Shown here in pieces: positions 36,667-49,267 of a stretch of 64,000 nucleotides of DNA (positions are counted from its first letter, which is position 1; every line of letters starts with the position of its first letter). The notes under the pieces are model-generated. The model ran no database searches. It saw only the letters and a program-made list of their open reading frames with translations, and was not told where the DNA came from. The DNA comes from Cryptomeria japonica. Taxonomy: Eukaryota; Streptophyta; Pinopsida; Cupressales; Cupressaceae. The stretch is taken from NCBI RefSeq assembly GCF_030272615.1, contig NC_081406.1:264897192-264961191 (forward strand). The letters run 5' to 3'. The translations under genes were made by a program, and so were the position numbers.

Positions 36667-38603
36667 ATGGAGCCTAATTTGGGTGACTTCTTTAATGAGG
36701 ATCATGCTAATTCTTCCCATCCTAATCATTTGCCTATTCACCCCATTGATGGATTCCACGATGAAGAAGAAGCTTTAACTAGGGTTTCTTTAGATCAACT
36801 TTCTACATTGGACAATCAGTTTTATAACTTTCAACAATGTATGTCCCAGGAATACCCTAATAGTGAAGCTCTTCCATTAATTGAAGGCCTTAAGCGCATG
36901 ATTCAAAGTGATAAGAATGGAATTGATATATTGCATGGCATTGTATAGATTTTTGATTCTAATTTCATTACTATCAAGAGTTGTGTCGCAACCCTAGGTT
37001 ACTCAAAACCTTCAACACAATTCAATTCTTCTATTCCTTTGACTACTCCTATGACTAGTATTCCTAGTTTCACCTCCAACATCATGGCTACTTCAACTCA
37101 AAAATTTCATCCCTACAACAATTGGTCATGGGGGCAATCGCTCTTCTTCATTTAATCCTCCATCTTTACCTATGTCTTCCATGAGTATTCCTATTATTCC
37201 TCAACCAATCAGTGTCACACTAGGGGGCAATTCCTTCAAAAACTTTATTCCTCCTTTAAGTGTCCCTTTTCCTACTCAATCATCACCAATGGCTACTTAT
37301 CATAATGTCCCACCACCTTATTCTCAGTCCATGCCTTCTTTCAATAACATCACACCACCTTCTCAATCACCCATGTCTAACATCAATTCTTCTACTGAAA
37401 TGACAATTAACAATCTTGCTCAAACAGTGTCTTCCTTACAACAACAAATTGCTTCTATGAATCAATCTAAGTTTAGTATGCCCACCTTTGATGTTATGAG
37501 CCCACTTTCTCTTCATATTGTCAAATTTGTGCCACCTAAACATGTTGAGATCCATCAATTGGAACTCTACAATGGAAAAGGTGATCCTCTTACGCATGTG
37601 AAAAAGTTTCAAACCTCGTGTACTGATTTTGCTTATGATCAAAGATTGCTTGCAAAATTCTTTACAAGAACACTAAGAGATAAGGCTTTACAATGGTATT
37701 TCTCTTTGCATTCGTATTCCATCACTTCTTTTCAACAACTAGCAAATACTTTCATCCAACAATTTCAAAACAACATTGGTCCTAAAATCATTTTGACTAA
37801 TTTAATGCATTGTAAAAAAAAGTGTTAAAGAAAAAGTGACTGATTTCATTGGTAGATATAAGAATTTGTGTGCTCAAATCTCTTTTCATGTACTTGATAA
37901 TGATATTCAAAGAATTTTAATTTCTAATTTACAAAAAGATATCAGGGAAAAGCTTCTTTTGTCCGAGTTTACTTCCTTTCCACAGTTGTGTGCAACACTC
38001 CACAATTATCAACTGGTTGTGAGTCAAATGGAGCAATCCACTCCTATGGATTTGAGTGATAAGGGGGAGAGTGTTCAACAACCATTTGTGAAGTTCAAAC
38101 CAACAAAAAGATTCATCAAGTTCAATGATCCAATCAACAACAACAGTGTGAATACTACAACAGGTGTGCCTTCTATTTCAATATTTTTCCAAAAAGAAAG
38201 ACAGTTTACTTCCTTGAATGAATCTCTAAATAGTATTATGTGTCAGTTGTTGCACATAAATGTTATCAAACTTCCTCCTATAAAACAAATTGATCCTTCC
38301 AAACTTGCATCTCCTTATTTTAATAACAATTCCTTTTGTCAATATCATCATCAACCTGGTCATGATACTGAGAAATATTTTGCATTAAAATATCAAATTC
38401 AAGACTTGATTGATAATAATACTATTATTGTGGCAGGTGTGAATGATAAAGGGAATAAATCAGTAGCTCCTCCTAATCAAAATCTTAAGATTTTCACTGA
38501 TCCCTGGCCACCTCATACCTCTAATGTTATTGAGATTGTGCCTAATTCTCTCTCTCTTCTGAAAAATTCACCTCTATGGCTCCAAACTTGGTTAATATGG
38601 TAG
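36667..38603 (+). pseudogene. Gag polyprotein of element A
   Basis: Starts MEPNLGDFFNEDHANSS (ATG at 36667, conserved in element C). Acidic N-terminal region ending PLIEGLKRMIQSDKNGIDIL; stop at 36946. Then a Ser/Pro/Asn/Gln-rich spacer (37172-37420), LAQTVSSLQQQIASMNQSKF, and the retrotransposon gag core LELYNGKGDPLTHVKKFQTS, TRTLRDKALQWYFSL, FIQQFQNNIGPKIILTNLMH, and in another frame VTDFIGRYKNLCAQISFHVL, ILISNLQKDIREKLLLSEFT. Near the end CQYHHQPGHDTEKYFALK resembles a C-x2-H...G-H-x4-C knuckle, but its final Cys is Tyr. Two frameshifts (about 37,000 and 37,830) and a stop break it. Confidence 0.88.
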
Positions 38604-38614
38604 AGACATAGGAT

Positions 38615-39060
38615 ATGCCTAAGGGTGCTTGTATTGCATTTGACCCTAGCGAGACCATTAGAGCACCTGATGATCCTTTATACATAGTTGCAAAAGTTAA
38701 GGATATCCGTTGCCATGGTGCCCTGATTGATCCCTCTTGCATGGTTAATGTCATAACTAAAGAGTATCTTTTCACTTTACAATTGCATAAACCACTATAT
38801 GATGCTTCTAAAGTGGTTGTGAAGCTATTTGATGGCTTCTCTTGTCCTACCATTGGTTCTATCACCCTTCCTGTTGAAGTTTATGCTAAATCCATGGATG
38901 TTGACTTTGTTATCATACCTTCTTCTGAGCAATTCCATGTGAAGTTGGTCTATCCTTGGATATCTTCCATGAAGGATATTGCTTCTCCAATCCATAAGTG
39001 TCTTAAATTTTCTCATAATGGAGAAATCATAGCCATGAAACATATCTTATTTCGTCCATC
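38615..39060 (+). pseudogene. Retropepsin-like domain of element A, catalytic motif lost
   Basis: Aspartic-protease fold readable: AKVKDIRCHGALIDPSCMVN then VITKEYLF, FDGFSCPTIGSITLPVEV, VDFVIIPSSEQFHVKLVYPW and ISSMKDIASPIHKCLKFSHN. In active gypsy proteases the first part carries D-T/S-G and the later part L-G-R-x-W. Here these are D-P-S and L-V-Y-P-W. Elements B and C have D-L-V at the same place, so the loss is shared. The frame is open to 39310. Function, if any, is unknown. Confidence 0.75.
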
Positions 39061-40080
39061 CGAAAGAAGCCCTGGTGTTCCTAATGATCTCTTTTGGCCT
39101 AAACAATTTCAATCTCTTCCATCAAGGAGCGATGCTCTTTTTCAATCTTATCAAAAATTGAAGAACGATATGATATTATCCTTAATTCAACCTAGATCTC
39201 CAACACTTGACATTCCTATTATTCTTCAAGATAGGGTTTCCCCCTCTTGGATAGAACTAATATCCCACCTAAGGAAGATCATCCACCTACCCCTATGGAT
39301 GCGACTTTAACTTCTCTTTAGGAGAACACCAATATTCTTCCTAAGGTTAGACCTATACCTCCTCCTCATGATGGACTTGGTCTCCTCCCTACACCTAATA
39401 TTTCTCCTTTCTATGGAAGAGTTCCACCTCCTTCCTCTTATCGAGAGAAGAGGCCTAGTTTTCCTATTGTTCAACCAAAAAGACCTCAACCTAAACCTTT
39501 CACTATGGAGAGAAATATTCGTACTTTTTCAAGTGTTCCTCCTTCTTAGCCTTTCACTAAGACTCGACGGAATCATTGTGCGAGAGAACGTTGATGAAGA
39601 CCCCGTGTTCGAGCTCATGAAGCTATCCCTCAAAATACTCAATCTGCTCAGACTCTGACAGTTGACATGATTCCCTTTTCTCCTAAGCAATATGTTCAAC
39701 CTACATCTCTAAATCATAAGTTGCACAAAACATGTGATGGTTTTACTCCTATTCATGTTCTTGCTCCTCTTTCTTAAAACTTTGATGAAGAAATGGGTGA
39801 AAATTTTATTCATAATGGCAATACAAGTCCTAATGCTTATGATAGTGAGTATGAATATGTTGATATGGACAAGCATTTATTGGATGAATTTTCACAAACT
39901 CTAATTGTAGCTCCTAGAATCGAATAAAGTGACTTACAACATGATCATAGTCCTTGTTTGGATCTTGTGATAGCTCCATTTGCTGTGCTCGATGTCGCTC
40001 CTCTGACGTGTTGCTCGCCTTCCTAAAATAGTGATCAACAAGATCAAGAGGCAGATGTCATGCTATTTTAGCAATATTAG
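39061..40080 (+). pseudogene. Conserved C-terminal region of element A
   Basis: Follows the protease-like domain without pol. Readable parts: LFWPKQFQSLPSRSDALFQS, LKNDMILSLIQPRSP, a Pro/Ser-rich spacer, a basic RRNHCARER-like motif at about 39,565, and an acidic end YEYVDMDKHLLDEFSQ. Element C has counterparts (WKNEMIMSLSKPRDP, KRNHCARELQRRCHAKVCE, acidic end). Several shifts and stops. No known domain recognised. Confidence 0.6.
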
Positions 40081-40823
40081 CACTGTAGATCTTACTCTTT
40101 CTCCTTTCTTTCTTTTTTGTGACCATTCTTCTATGTGTATTCCTGTTCTTATATTATTCCCTTAATGTCTACTTGGGGACGATGCAAAGCATTGAGATCT
40201 TCTCTTGGTCTCTTTCATGTTGACTCAAAAGACATCCTCTCTCCCCTTTCTTCTAAGGCAGTGTCCTTCTTTGGGTAATGAAGATTATTATATGCATATA
40301 CAAACATGATATACATGAGTTATCATACATCATACTCACCCCAAGGAAAGAAAAACTACCTTGTTTTTTGTGTTCATTATCCTTGGGTTTATACCTCAAT
40401 TGGGGGCTAAATACTTGTGCTAACGTGCTCCCTCTCTTCACTCGCTCTTGAGTGTATCCTACTTTAAAGAAATCACTCCCGATTAGGCATGTACAATCGC
40501 TTTAACGTGGGGGCGTACACTCCACTCATAATTTCCTTCTTGTGATACTTAGAGTTACTTAATGAACTTTGTTTTTCTTTGTAATCTTTTGTATCCTTAC
40601 TTTCATGACTCATAGTGAAGGGAAATTTGCTACTTGCAGTCATGGTTCTCCCCTTCTTGATCTTCCCTTTTACTTTGTCAATCAAAGTTTTAAGATCCCA
40701 AGTCCACTGGGGGCTTGGCACATCTTGCCTCCTTGACGTGGTAAAAGTCTTTCAATCTTGTTTCCTTGAACTTTACTAGCAGTATTGGCGTACGCTTATA
40801 CTCCTACTAAAGTGAGGGATAAA
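40081..40823 (+). other. 3' untranslated region and polypurine tract of element A
   Basis: Noncoding. It holds a block at 40171-40233 (CGATGCAAAGCATTGAGATC ... TTGACTCAAAA) that is conserved in elements B and C. The polypurine tract AAAGTGAGGGATAAA (40809-40823) precedes the LTR; element C has CTAAAGTGAGGGATAAG at the same place. Confidence 0.65.
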
Positions 40824-42091
40824 TGTAGTGTCATAAAATTGCAACCCTAGCAATTTTTTACTGCATTAGGGTCCTCATGCATGCGAGTTCGAATCCTCCA
40901 GCCTGATCGGAGACCAGAGATTGCCCAACCTTTAGAAATAGCTTCTTCCTTGGCCTCTGCATCACCCATCCGTACTCTACCCTAGAGAAAGGGGTAGGAA
41001 AAGGGCGTGGCACCACTATCCCCCCTTGGATTGGGGTGTGGCACCCTTGTCCTCCTAGGATAGGGGTGTGGCACCCTTGTCCTCCTAGGACAGGGGTGTG
41101 GCACCCTTGTCCTCCTAGGACAGGGGCGTGGCACCCCTGTCCTTGCCCTATTTTGGGGCAAGACCCTTCCTAGGGTTGCATTGTTGGTTGTGCATCAGGT
41201 GGGAAACTCCCTCGATCGGATCCGCTAACATGTATTTAAGGTGGAATTCATCCTCTCATTTGTATAGGTTGGAGAGTTCAAAGTTGGATAGATTCAAGTT
41301 GTATAAGCGATCAAGCATTCTTTTCCAACATTGAACATTCTCAAGTCTCCCTTCAAGGCTATGTGTTGCATTCAAGTCAAGGATTCAACCATTGAAGAGG
41401 AGATTGATTTCAACATTCAATTCCACACAAGCATTTCTATCGACATTGCTATCACAACCTCCCTTTGAGGTGATTTACAACTCAGTCTTTCATTTACATG
41501 TACTCGCAAGTACTTTCTTTTATTACTTGGTTAATTCCAAAACTAGGGTTTGATCTAAATGCAAACCCCCAATCCCAACCCATTTTCCTCTCTTTTATGT
41601 GTGTAGGTTGCAGGTGCGCAGCTAAACTTTCAGATTCGGGTTTCATTTGTAGAGGTGGAAAAACCCTTTTACTTTCACATATTTTTTGAAGGACTGTGTA
41701 CATTCCCGCCATGTCTAGGCAACTTTTCCTCAAATTCATAGAGTGACTTCGTCTCTACATATTACTACCAGATTCAGGTGCACAACTTCATCCCATAGTC
41801 CGATCTCAAGCTATAATCAGTTCTTTATCACTTTTTCACTACATAGTTCAATCAATTCCTTTCCATTTCAAACAAGGAAGAGAGGATCAACTTATCATTC
41901 CCATTTCATTCAGAATTCAATCTACCATCTTCGTGTAGAGAGATTGAATGTAGCGAATTATCCTCTCCTCTTCCTAATGTAACATGGTGAAAAGTGTTTG
42001 AAGGGTAATCAATAGTGAAACTCTCACCTCTCTGTGGGGGAAAGGGTAGTTTCCTTCTTGATCTATCATTCAACATTTTCCCACCATTACA
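40824..42091 (+). mobile_element. 3' LTR of element A
   Basis: 1268 bp, TGTAGTGTCATAAAATT to CCACCATTACA, followed by target duplication ATACT. It is longer than its partner mainly because of four 30-bp palindromic units (41028-41142). TATTTAAG box at 41233-41240; B-box-like AGTTCGAATCC at 40886-40896. The short ORFs 41128-41982 are chance frames. Confidence 0.92.
41028..41142 (+). repeat. 30-bp palindromic tandem repeat in the LTR
   Basis: Four copies at 41028, 41058, 41088 and 41118, each GGAYAGGGG-(7 bases)-CCCYTGTCC followed by TCCTA. The last copy is perfectly paired over nine bases (GGACAGGGG with CCCCTGTCC). The copies differ at one to three bases. The 5' LTR has one degenerate copy (34460-34485). 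Confidence 0.9.
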
Positions 42092-42096
42092 ATACT

Positions 42097-42720
42097 ATAA
42101 GTGGATCCTATTACCTTAAGTATTAGGCTATGTAGTGGGAAAGTTAGACATGATTAAAATTTATCTTATTGTGGGCCCATCCCATATTAATTTTGTATAA
42201 TGTGGGCAAGAACTTTATCTTCATCTTCAATGTCTATCATGGGACTCCTTTCTATGGTCACAAGTGTCTAGAGAAAATATAGGACTTCATCTTCCAAATT
42301 TGACCATATAGACTTATCTAAATTTCCATTAGGTTGTGTAGCAGGATGAGAACCAACTTATTTATCACATTTCATTTGGAAATGGTCATATTTCTAGACC
42401 AATAACCAGTACAGCCATCTGATGTGACCAACCAAGGTCATCCTAGGATCAATGAATATCCTCCCAAATTGACTTTTGACTATAAGATAATAAAGTTAGA
42501 AGGGTATTCCTAGGAGTCAAGTATGATAACCAACTCTTCAATTGTCTCCTCTAGTTTGATAATTGATCTAACTGCAAGCTACAAGATTGTTGGTGTTGGT
42601 CTTAAATTCACTAATTGTAGATTATTCATTATCTCCATAGTCATCATGTTGATGGGCACCCCAAGGTCAATTGAAGTGATTTTGATAAGTGTGGACCATT
42701 AATATGGATATCTAGTAAAA
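42097..42720 (-). pseudogene. Host gypsy protease
   Basis: Minus-strand reading: SIDLGVPINMMTMEIMNNLQ (catalytic D-T-G appears as D-L-G), LAVRSIIKLEETIEELVIIL, EYPSNFIIL, SKVNLGGYSLILG then PWLVTSDGCTGY (LGRPW). This is a standard gypsy retropepsin with about five stops. It stops at the target duplication of element A, and RT continues at 34280. Confidence 0.8.
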
Positions 42721-43318
42721 GGCTACTAGGGTTTGGTTATTTTGGGACAACTAGCATTCCTAAAATGATGTAAGCTAGTTGTCCTATAACATGGATAGTT
42801 TGAGGGTAATTTTTCTCCATAGAATCTTGAAACTTACTTTCTCGATAGTCTTAGTGTAGATTGGAACATCTTTTATGGATTGGATAAGGGGTATTTTAAC
42901 ACAACCATTTTTCAATTGTCTGTAGAGATCAAATTTTGGCTCAAGGTGATACTTCTAGATAGCCAGTATTTCTAGGAATAGTGGTTCTTTACTTATGAGA
43001 TCCACATGTGGTTGGTTCTACTTAGGGTGATCTTTTTTGGTGACTTCTATCACTAGATCATTATTAGATAACTCCATGATATGTGAGGATGCAAGACCAA
43101 TAAGGGTTTTCCTAGAGATTATATGAACATCACTGATCTTAATAGTATAGGTTGGATATTGGATGGTCTTGTGTATAAACCTATTGGATGGGCTTGTTGT
43201 TAAATTTGGGTGCAAGTAGAGTAGGCAAATACAATGCTCTTAGTTGTATGGAAGTAGGAGTGGTTAGATTAAACATGAATGCTAGATTTTGGGGTAATCA
43301 ATTAGGCATAATGTTTGG
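42721..43318 (-). other. Host gypsy linker between gag and protease
   Basis: Minus strand continues with weak coding character (43215-43018, THKTIQYPTYTIKISD-like) but no motif I can name. It probably encodes the gag-protease spacer. Confidence 0.4.
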
Positions 43319-44376
43319 CTATTGAGGTAAAGGTTGTTGTTGTTGGGGGTAAGCCATACTAGGTTTTCTTCTATTATCAATTTCCTCACCATTATCGTGG
43401 CCATTGATTTTGAGGAGATTACCATCATTGGTTATGGTTGGGAAACTAATACGATTGTTGTGGCCACATCCCCTATAGTGACATCCAATTGGTTTGTGGA
43501 TTTTTTGTCCTTGGTTGGTTAGGCATAGGATTACAGAATGGATTGTTCCAATTTGTAGCATTTGCATTGACCCTAAGAAAATAAACATTATAATATAAGG
43601 TGCTTTGAAGCATACCTTGCCTTTTTTGCCATGGTTTCCAATGAGAAATATATAAACTCATCCTTTTTCATTTTCTAAGACATGAAACTTCAATCTTGTT
43701 TACTTTTCTTTAGAGATAAATTTGCAATTTTCTTCCATTGTTGATAGTGTAGGAAATACTCTATAAGAGTTTATTAAAATTCCTCTTGTTACTTATTTAT
43801 ATGAAAAGTTTCAAATTGTGTTGCAAGATGACTAATGATGTCTTCCTTCATATTAGAGAGAAGATTTCCAAACTCCATTATAGAGATATTAGTATATGTC
43901 TTAGTGTTAGGTAGGAGTCTAGAGATTTTGGTCTCCCATGGAGTTGATCCATAGTCATTCTTATAAATCTAACATATCTATTTGAATGATAATTTGGAGA
44001 TATCCCTTGCTCCAATCAAGTTTAGGGCATCCATGCAATCTTGATTCACTCCTCTAAAAAACACTAGCTTGAGAGATTCAGGGGAGATCTTGTTCAAGAA
44101 TGATCTATTCAACCATAACAAAAATATTTTCATATAATCGTCAAGAGATTCATCGTCCTTTTGTGACAATCTAAATATATCCCTTGTCTTCATGTCTCCT
44201 CCCCAACATTGATCTTAATACTTTTGTAAAAACTTTTACTTCATTATGTCCCACCATGTGATGTTATTCTTAACTAGTCCCATAAAACATCTCAAAGTAG
44301 CATCCTTTAGGGTTTTTGGGAAAAGATTCAATCTACAAGAATCAATTATATAATCATAGTTTTGAAACAAGACATC
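43319..44376 (-). pseudogene. Host gypsy gag, C-terminal part
   Basis: From the right: DVLFQNYDYIIDSCRLNLFP, TLKDATLRCFMGLVKNNITW, then TRDIFRLSQKDDESLDDYMK, LVFFRGVNQDCMDALNLIGA, the gypsy gag core (retrotransposon gag family). Further left IGCHYRGCGHNNRISFPTIT resembles a zinc knuckle with lost Cys, then a Gln-rich tail. Many stops between 43,600 and 43,950. The right end is the insertion site of element B. Confidence 0.78.
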
Positions 44377-45655
44377 TATAGAGGTGTGGAAATGGGGTTC
44401 ACTAGTCTAAACATACACCTTTGGAATCAAACCCATTCACATCAATATACATCAGGTAAATAACCAATAGGCCCAACTACAAACTCTTGGGAGAAATGAG
44501 CACATGGATTAGTTAGTTTCTTAATTTACTTTTATGATAAGATAAAATGATGAAATGCAAGAAATAAATCTAATGGTGCAAATTTGATAGTGATTAGAAC
44601 AAATAGTAAGCTATAGAACATATATGTAGACACTGAGAATAGATTTGAAAACAAGGATAAAAAGAAATTTGAGCTTGAAAGTGTTGGAATATGAGGATAT
44701 TCATCCTAGTCCTAAAGGTGTCTAATGTAGATATTGACAATAGATTCAAGATTAGGATGTTGCTAAAAATATTTCTCTTAAATTTCATCAGAAAAGTGTT
44801 GGACACTTCAGACTTGTCAAAAACATCTAGGGTTTTTTTCTTTTTTAAATTTTGAATATTTTTTTCTAAGTCTACACTTTTTGAATATATAATCCTTCTC
44901 TGTCAAATTTGAATCCCACACACATAAGAGAGGAAAAATGGTGTTCAGTTTATAGAAGCTTGCCTAGGTCAAACCCTAGGTCAGAATTAAACCTATAATG
45001 ATGATAAATAAAAAGAGAGAGCTTACCCTTGTAGGGAAAAGGCTAGATATGAAATGAAATGTAGAATTGAAATTTTATACCTTTGTTTATGAATCTCCTA
45101 TGCCTTGAAGTCTTCATGAAAAGTTGATGTTGCTAGGTGGAAGATCATGTATGCCTTCACATAAACTTGATCATGAATGCCATCTTGAATGCTTGAAAAT
45201 ATGAATACTTTTTCTCTCCTTCACCGCCTTGAAGATTCTTGATTGCTTTCTCAATTTAATTGAATTTATCTTAAGAAAATGTAATAGGGACATATTTAGA
45301 ATGAGGGGATAAGAATTTACTTTATACTCAAACTCACAAAATGTGTTGAAATTTTTGAAGAAAGCCAACATAGATAGCATTTTCTTGCTCATTTTTTTTA
45401 CCATTAAAAGGTTCAAATTTATGCCCCTTTTGGCTAGACTATGGTGGTAGGCACCATATTCCAATGGGACTAAGGTGCTAAAGGTGTTAGGGCACTAGGG
45501 GCACCATAGTCCAATCATCTTTGGCTAGAACAAGAGTCCAAAATCAGATATTGTTTGAGAAAAATTAGGCATTATTAGGGGCAAGGAAGGAGAATCACTA
45601 AAGTGTTCCCTGCATTAGCATGAAATTGTAGGAGGATTCAATTTACAACAATACA
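44377..45655 (-). mobile_element. 3' LTR of element B
   Basis: Minus strand starts TGTATTGTTGTAAATTG (45655) and ends ...CCACACCTCTATA (44377; the terminal CA is mutated). A TATAAAG box is at plus 45320-45326. It aligns throughout with 56062-57308. Degenerate palindromes lie near 45437-45520. Right of it, plus 45656-45680 holds the polypurine tract (complement AAAGTGGG). Confidence 0.85.
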
Positions 45656-47610
45656 TTTAGCAACCCACTTTAGTGGGAGTATGACCTTTTATAAAGTATA
45701 AGATACAATTGAAAGACTTTCACCAGGACATTAAAGAGATAAGAAAAACCAATCCCCAAGGACTTAGGATCTCATTATTCTAAAACATCTAGACAAAAGG
45801 ATCATTATGATCAAACACATGGAGAATTCAAGAAATAAAAAGAGATATGGCTTCTAGGTATAGTAAGTATTTTCTTACTGTGATCCATATGAGAAGAGAC
45901 AAAGAGAAGATACATGACTTCTTGGTTTCATAAGGATCTATTTACTATGATTCATGTTAGTAAAAAGGGAGATTATAAAGTAAAACCTCGGTTTGCTAAT
46001 TAATTTAACAAAAAGTCACTACAAAATGGGTGTTGCAGCATGCACCAAACATGAAGTTTGCAAAACAAAGTCTCATCTTGCAAAGTAACTTGAACAATAA
46101 TCAACTACAAAATGGGTGTTTCAACATGCACCAAACATATTATGGTGTGTGATCAAAGTGTACAAGTCAACCTCATGTTGTGTGCACAAAGTGTAACATA
46201 CAACAAAGTGTATGTAGCTAGGTTAAAGTGACTATGTACGCCTTACCAAAAGAAATTTCTTTAAGGTAGCATACATACATCCAAAAGACAAGCACATCAC
46301 AACAATGAAATGCCCCCAAACATAGGCAAATAAATGGTGATGGTCACAATACATGAAAGAGAACATTAGGGATCCACTATTTGGGTCGGTATATGCACTA
46401 GATAAATCATATATATCAATTATGATTGTAATGAATTGACCTCATCCCCAAGTGGAACTACAAGCATAATGGAAGAAGAGAACATATGATGAACAAAACA
46501 AGTATTTTTGGGTCAATATAGAAGAAACCAAAAAAAATATATCAATGCTTTGTATAGTCCCCAATTAGAAAATAAAAGAACATTTATGATAAGATCACAT
46601 TTACAACACAACATGCATACAAAATATAGAAGAAGAGATTAAAATAGAGGAATATTATGGCATGGTCAATCCCTTCATTTCCTTTCACCAACAGAGTAAC
46701 AAGGGTCATCCAAAGCGAGATTAACAAAACACTAAGACACACCAAGCATCACATTACAAGGAACAAATTACATGAAATGAAACACACAAAATAATCCATT
46801 TCATGAGTGAAGCTAATCTAGAAAATCATCTACCTCCCAATCTTGCTCAACATAATTTAAAAATGGTGAAAAATATTCTAAAGGAGCCACAACTAGTACA
46901 CTAGGTGGATCTATCACTAGTGCCAAACAAGGACCATGCTCTAATGATGAATCACTATGTATGTCACTATGATCTAAAGTTAAAGTTTTGAAAATATTGA
47001 AGACAACTCATATTAATCTCAACAACTTCATACATTTAATCAGAATCATTAGTAATCTCAACATTATTATCAAAATCATCATCCAAATTAATCACAATAG
47101 GAGATCTCACGCATGAAGGAGATGAAGAAGAAGAATAATTTTGCATAGACAATTTCTATCTTTGATGAGGATAATTAAGATAAAGCTCAACCCTAGGATT
47201 AGGTGAAGGTTAAGAAAATGGGACCAATTCAACATTCAACTACTTAGGAGAAGTACCATATTGAGAAGCAATCTCACTAGTGTCAGTACGACATCTTCAT
47301 CAATATTCTCTCACACTACAACTTTGCATGTTACGACTTGAAGCTCGTATGGATGAAGGTTGGGGATCACTCAACATTTGTTTATTTTCTTCCTTTGTGG
47401 AAGGAGGAACACAAGAAACCATACTAGGTTGAGAGATAAAAGATTTTGGAAATTTCTATCTTTGTCTTTTATAGGATTTAGGAGGTAAAATTGCAACACA
47501 TTTAGGAGTAACATGAGTAGGAAGAAGTCTAGGTCTAAGATGTGGAGGTGCAATGTCCATATCCATAGATGGAGAATCATTAGTAAGAGTATTTGAAGCA
47601 AATTCTGAAG
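45656..47610 (-). pseudogene. Element B C-terminal region and 3' untranslated region
   Basis: 46,800-47,610 corresponds to the C-terminal region of elements A and C but is heavily decayed (acidic and Pro/Leu-rich scraps in several frames). 46502-46563 holds the conserved noncoding block (GGGTCAATATAGAAG ... ATCAATGCTTTG on plus). The rest up to the LTR is noncoding. Confidence 0.5.
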
Positions 47611-48130
47611 GTTTACTTAAGTACAATATCCTATTGGTTGATACTTTTGATAGTATAGGAAGAGGATATCTTGATGAGGTTTCAAAGGTTGAGGTTTTTG
47701 AGGCCAAAAGCATTTAAGGGTGAAGTTTTCATGATTGGCTAAGGATTGATAAAGACTACAATTGATAGTTGTTAATTTCCTGTTATGAGGGAACTTCAAA
47801 CACTTATAAATGGTAGAAGCTATAGCATTCACAAAATAGAGCCAAGGGTGTACCCATGTCACATGAAATTGGTCCAAGGTAGGGATAATGACAAATATAA
47901 TATCTAAGAACTTAGTACCAACTACGATGAAAATGGTCATGGAACCTATAGTGGGACAAGTGAAACCATCATGCACTTTAATCAACACATTAGATCTATC
48001 ATATGTATCTTGATGAAATTGTTGTGTATTCTTCTATGATAAAATTCACCATACATACTAGATCAATGAATTCTCCATGTGAGAGCTTAGCTTTAATCTT
48101 TGCAGTGATGTATAATGGTCCATCATATTC
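47611..48130 (-). pseudogene. Retropepsin-like domain of element B
   Basis: AKLSHGEFIDLVCMVNFIIE is the active-site region, with D-L-V instead of D-T/S-G. A frameshift follows at about 48,000, then LIKVHDGFTCPTIGSMTIFI, FVIIPTLDQFHVTWVHPWLY and NAIASTIYKCLKFPHNRKL match element A. The L-G-R-x-W position reads W-V-H-P-W. Confidence 0.72.
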
Positions 48131-49262
48131 TTTAATAGTATCTCTAGAGTGAAATATAATGCAAGGGTCACACTTAGGCTTAACTTCCTCAATCGATTTC
48201 ACAACATTATTATTAGCTTCACTATAGATATCATTAATAGCCATAAAGTCTCTATCATTATGCTCAACAACATTATTAGATTGAGAAGGAAAATAATTGA
48301 TAAATATTTTAAAATTTTGATTAGGAGGTGCCACATATTTGTTTCTTTTATCATTCACACCATCCACTACTATAGTATTATAATCAATAAGATCTTGAAT
48401 ATCATGCTTCAATTTAATGCACTTCTCAATATCATGCCCAAGTTGATGATATAATTGGAAATGGCTTCCAAGTATCTATGGGATGGATGAGAAGAAGCTT
48501 AATTATATTGGAATTAATTAACTTAAGCATGATTCTATACAAAGATTTAGAAAGAGAAGTGAAGTTGTGATATCTAAATTTTTAAGAGAAGTGCTACAAT
48601 GTGTGTTGTGGTTGTCACTTGAGAAACAATATCATTAGAAGAGTTGTTTGTTTTAATCTTGATGAAGTTATTGTTTTGTTTTCTAGAGTTCTAAAAGTAT
48701 TCATGAGCATACTCATTCCTATCAACTGGAGTTGAAGATGAAAAAGGTCATATTGACTAACTTGAAGTTGATAATTATGAAGTACTATGCATAAATGTGT
48801 TGAACATGCATAATTAAAAATGAAAGCTTATCTCTATTGTCTTTTTGCAAACTATTATTTAAAATTATTTGAACATCACCCTCAAGCACATGATAAGCAA
48901 TTTTTCAAAGCGAATGTTTAGATCTTCCAAAGAAATTAGTCATTTTTTCTTAACATGTTGTTTACAATGCACCAAATCAGTCGAAGTAATTTGTGCACCA
49001 ATATTATTTTGAAAATGTTAAACAAATGCATCAATAAATTTTTTAAAAGTATCAATTGAATAAGGATTTAAAGATCAAAACGATTGCAAATATTTTTCTC
49101 TTAAATTACTTGTGAATGGTTTTACAAGGAATCTTTGGTCATATTGGAAATGGCTACACAAAGTTGAGAATATTTTCACATGAGTTTGGGGGTCACCTTG
49201 TCCATTATATTTCTCTAAATGGAGAAAATCAATGTGTTGTGGGAGAGGAGTATGAAGGATAT
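48131..49262 (-). pseudogene. Gag core and zinc-knuckle segment of element B
   Basis: From the right: HIDFLHLEKYNGQGDPQTHV then KIFSTLCSHFQYDQRFLVK, then decayed gag core, then YHQLGHDIEKCIKLKHDIQD, the knuckle-like motif with its final Cys kept. 48412-48131 continues towards the protease. The right edge at 49262 is the insertion point of element C; gag continues at 55346. Confidence 0.75.
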
Positions 49263-49267
49263 CAATG

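Larger units (their letters stand above)
34286..42091 (+). mobile_element. Element A: LTR retroelement with gag and protease-like domain only
   Basis: Complete element of 7.8 kb: LTRs 34286-35461 and 40824-42091, target duplication ATACT at 34281-34285 and 42092-42096, primer site after the 5' LTR and polypurine tract before the 3' LTR. The internal 5.36 kb has gag, zinc-knuckle-like and retropepsin-like sequence and a conserved C-terminal region, but no reverse transcriptase or integrase motif in any frame. It therefore needed pol proteins from another element. It is inserted between protease and RT of a gypsy element. By eye the LTR ends differ at roughly one base in twenty near U5 and more in U3, so the insertion is not recent. 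Confidence 0.92.

Noticed and set aside
47371-47713. Overlapping Leu/Pro-rich ORFs on the minus strand
   Set aside because: Alternative frames of the decayed C-terminal region of element B.
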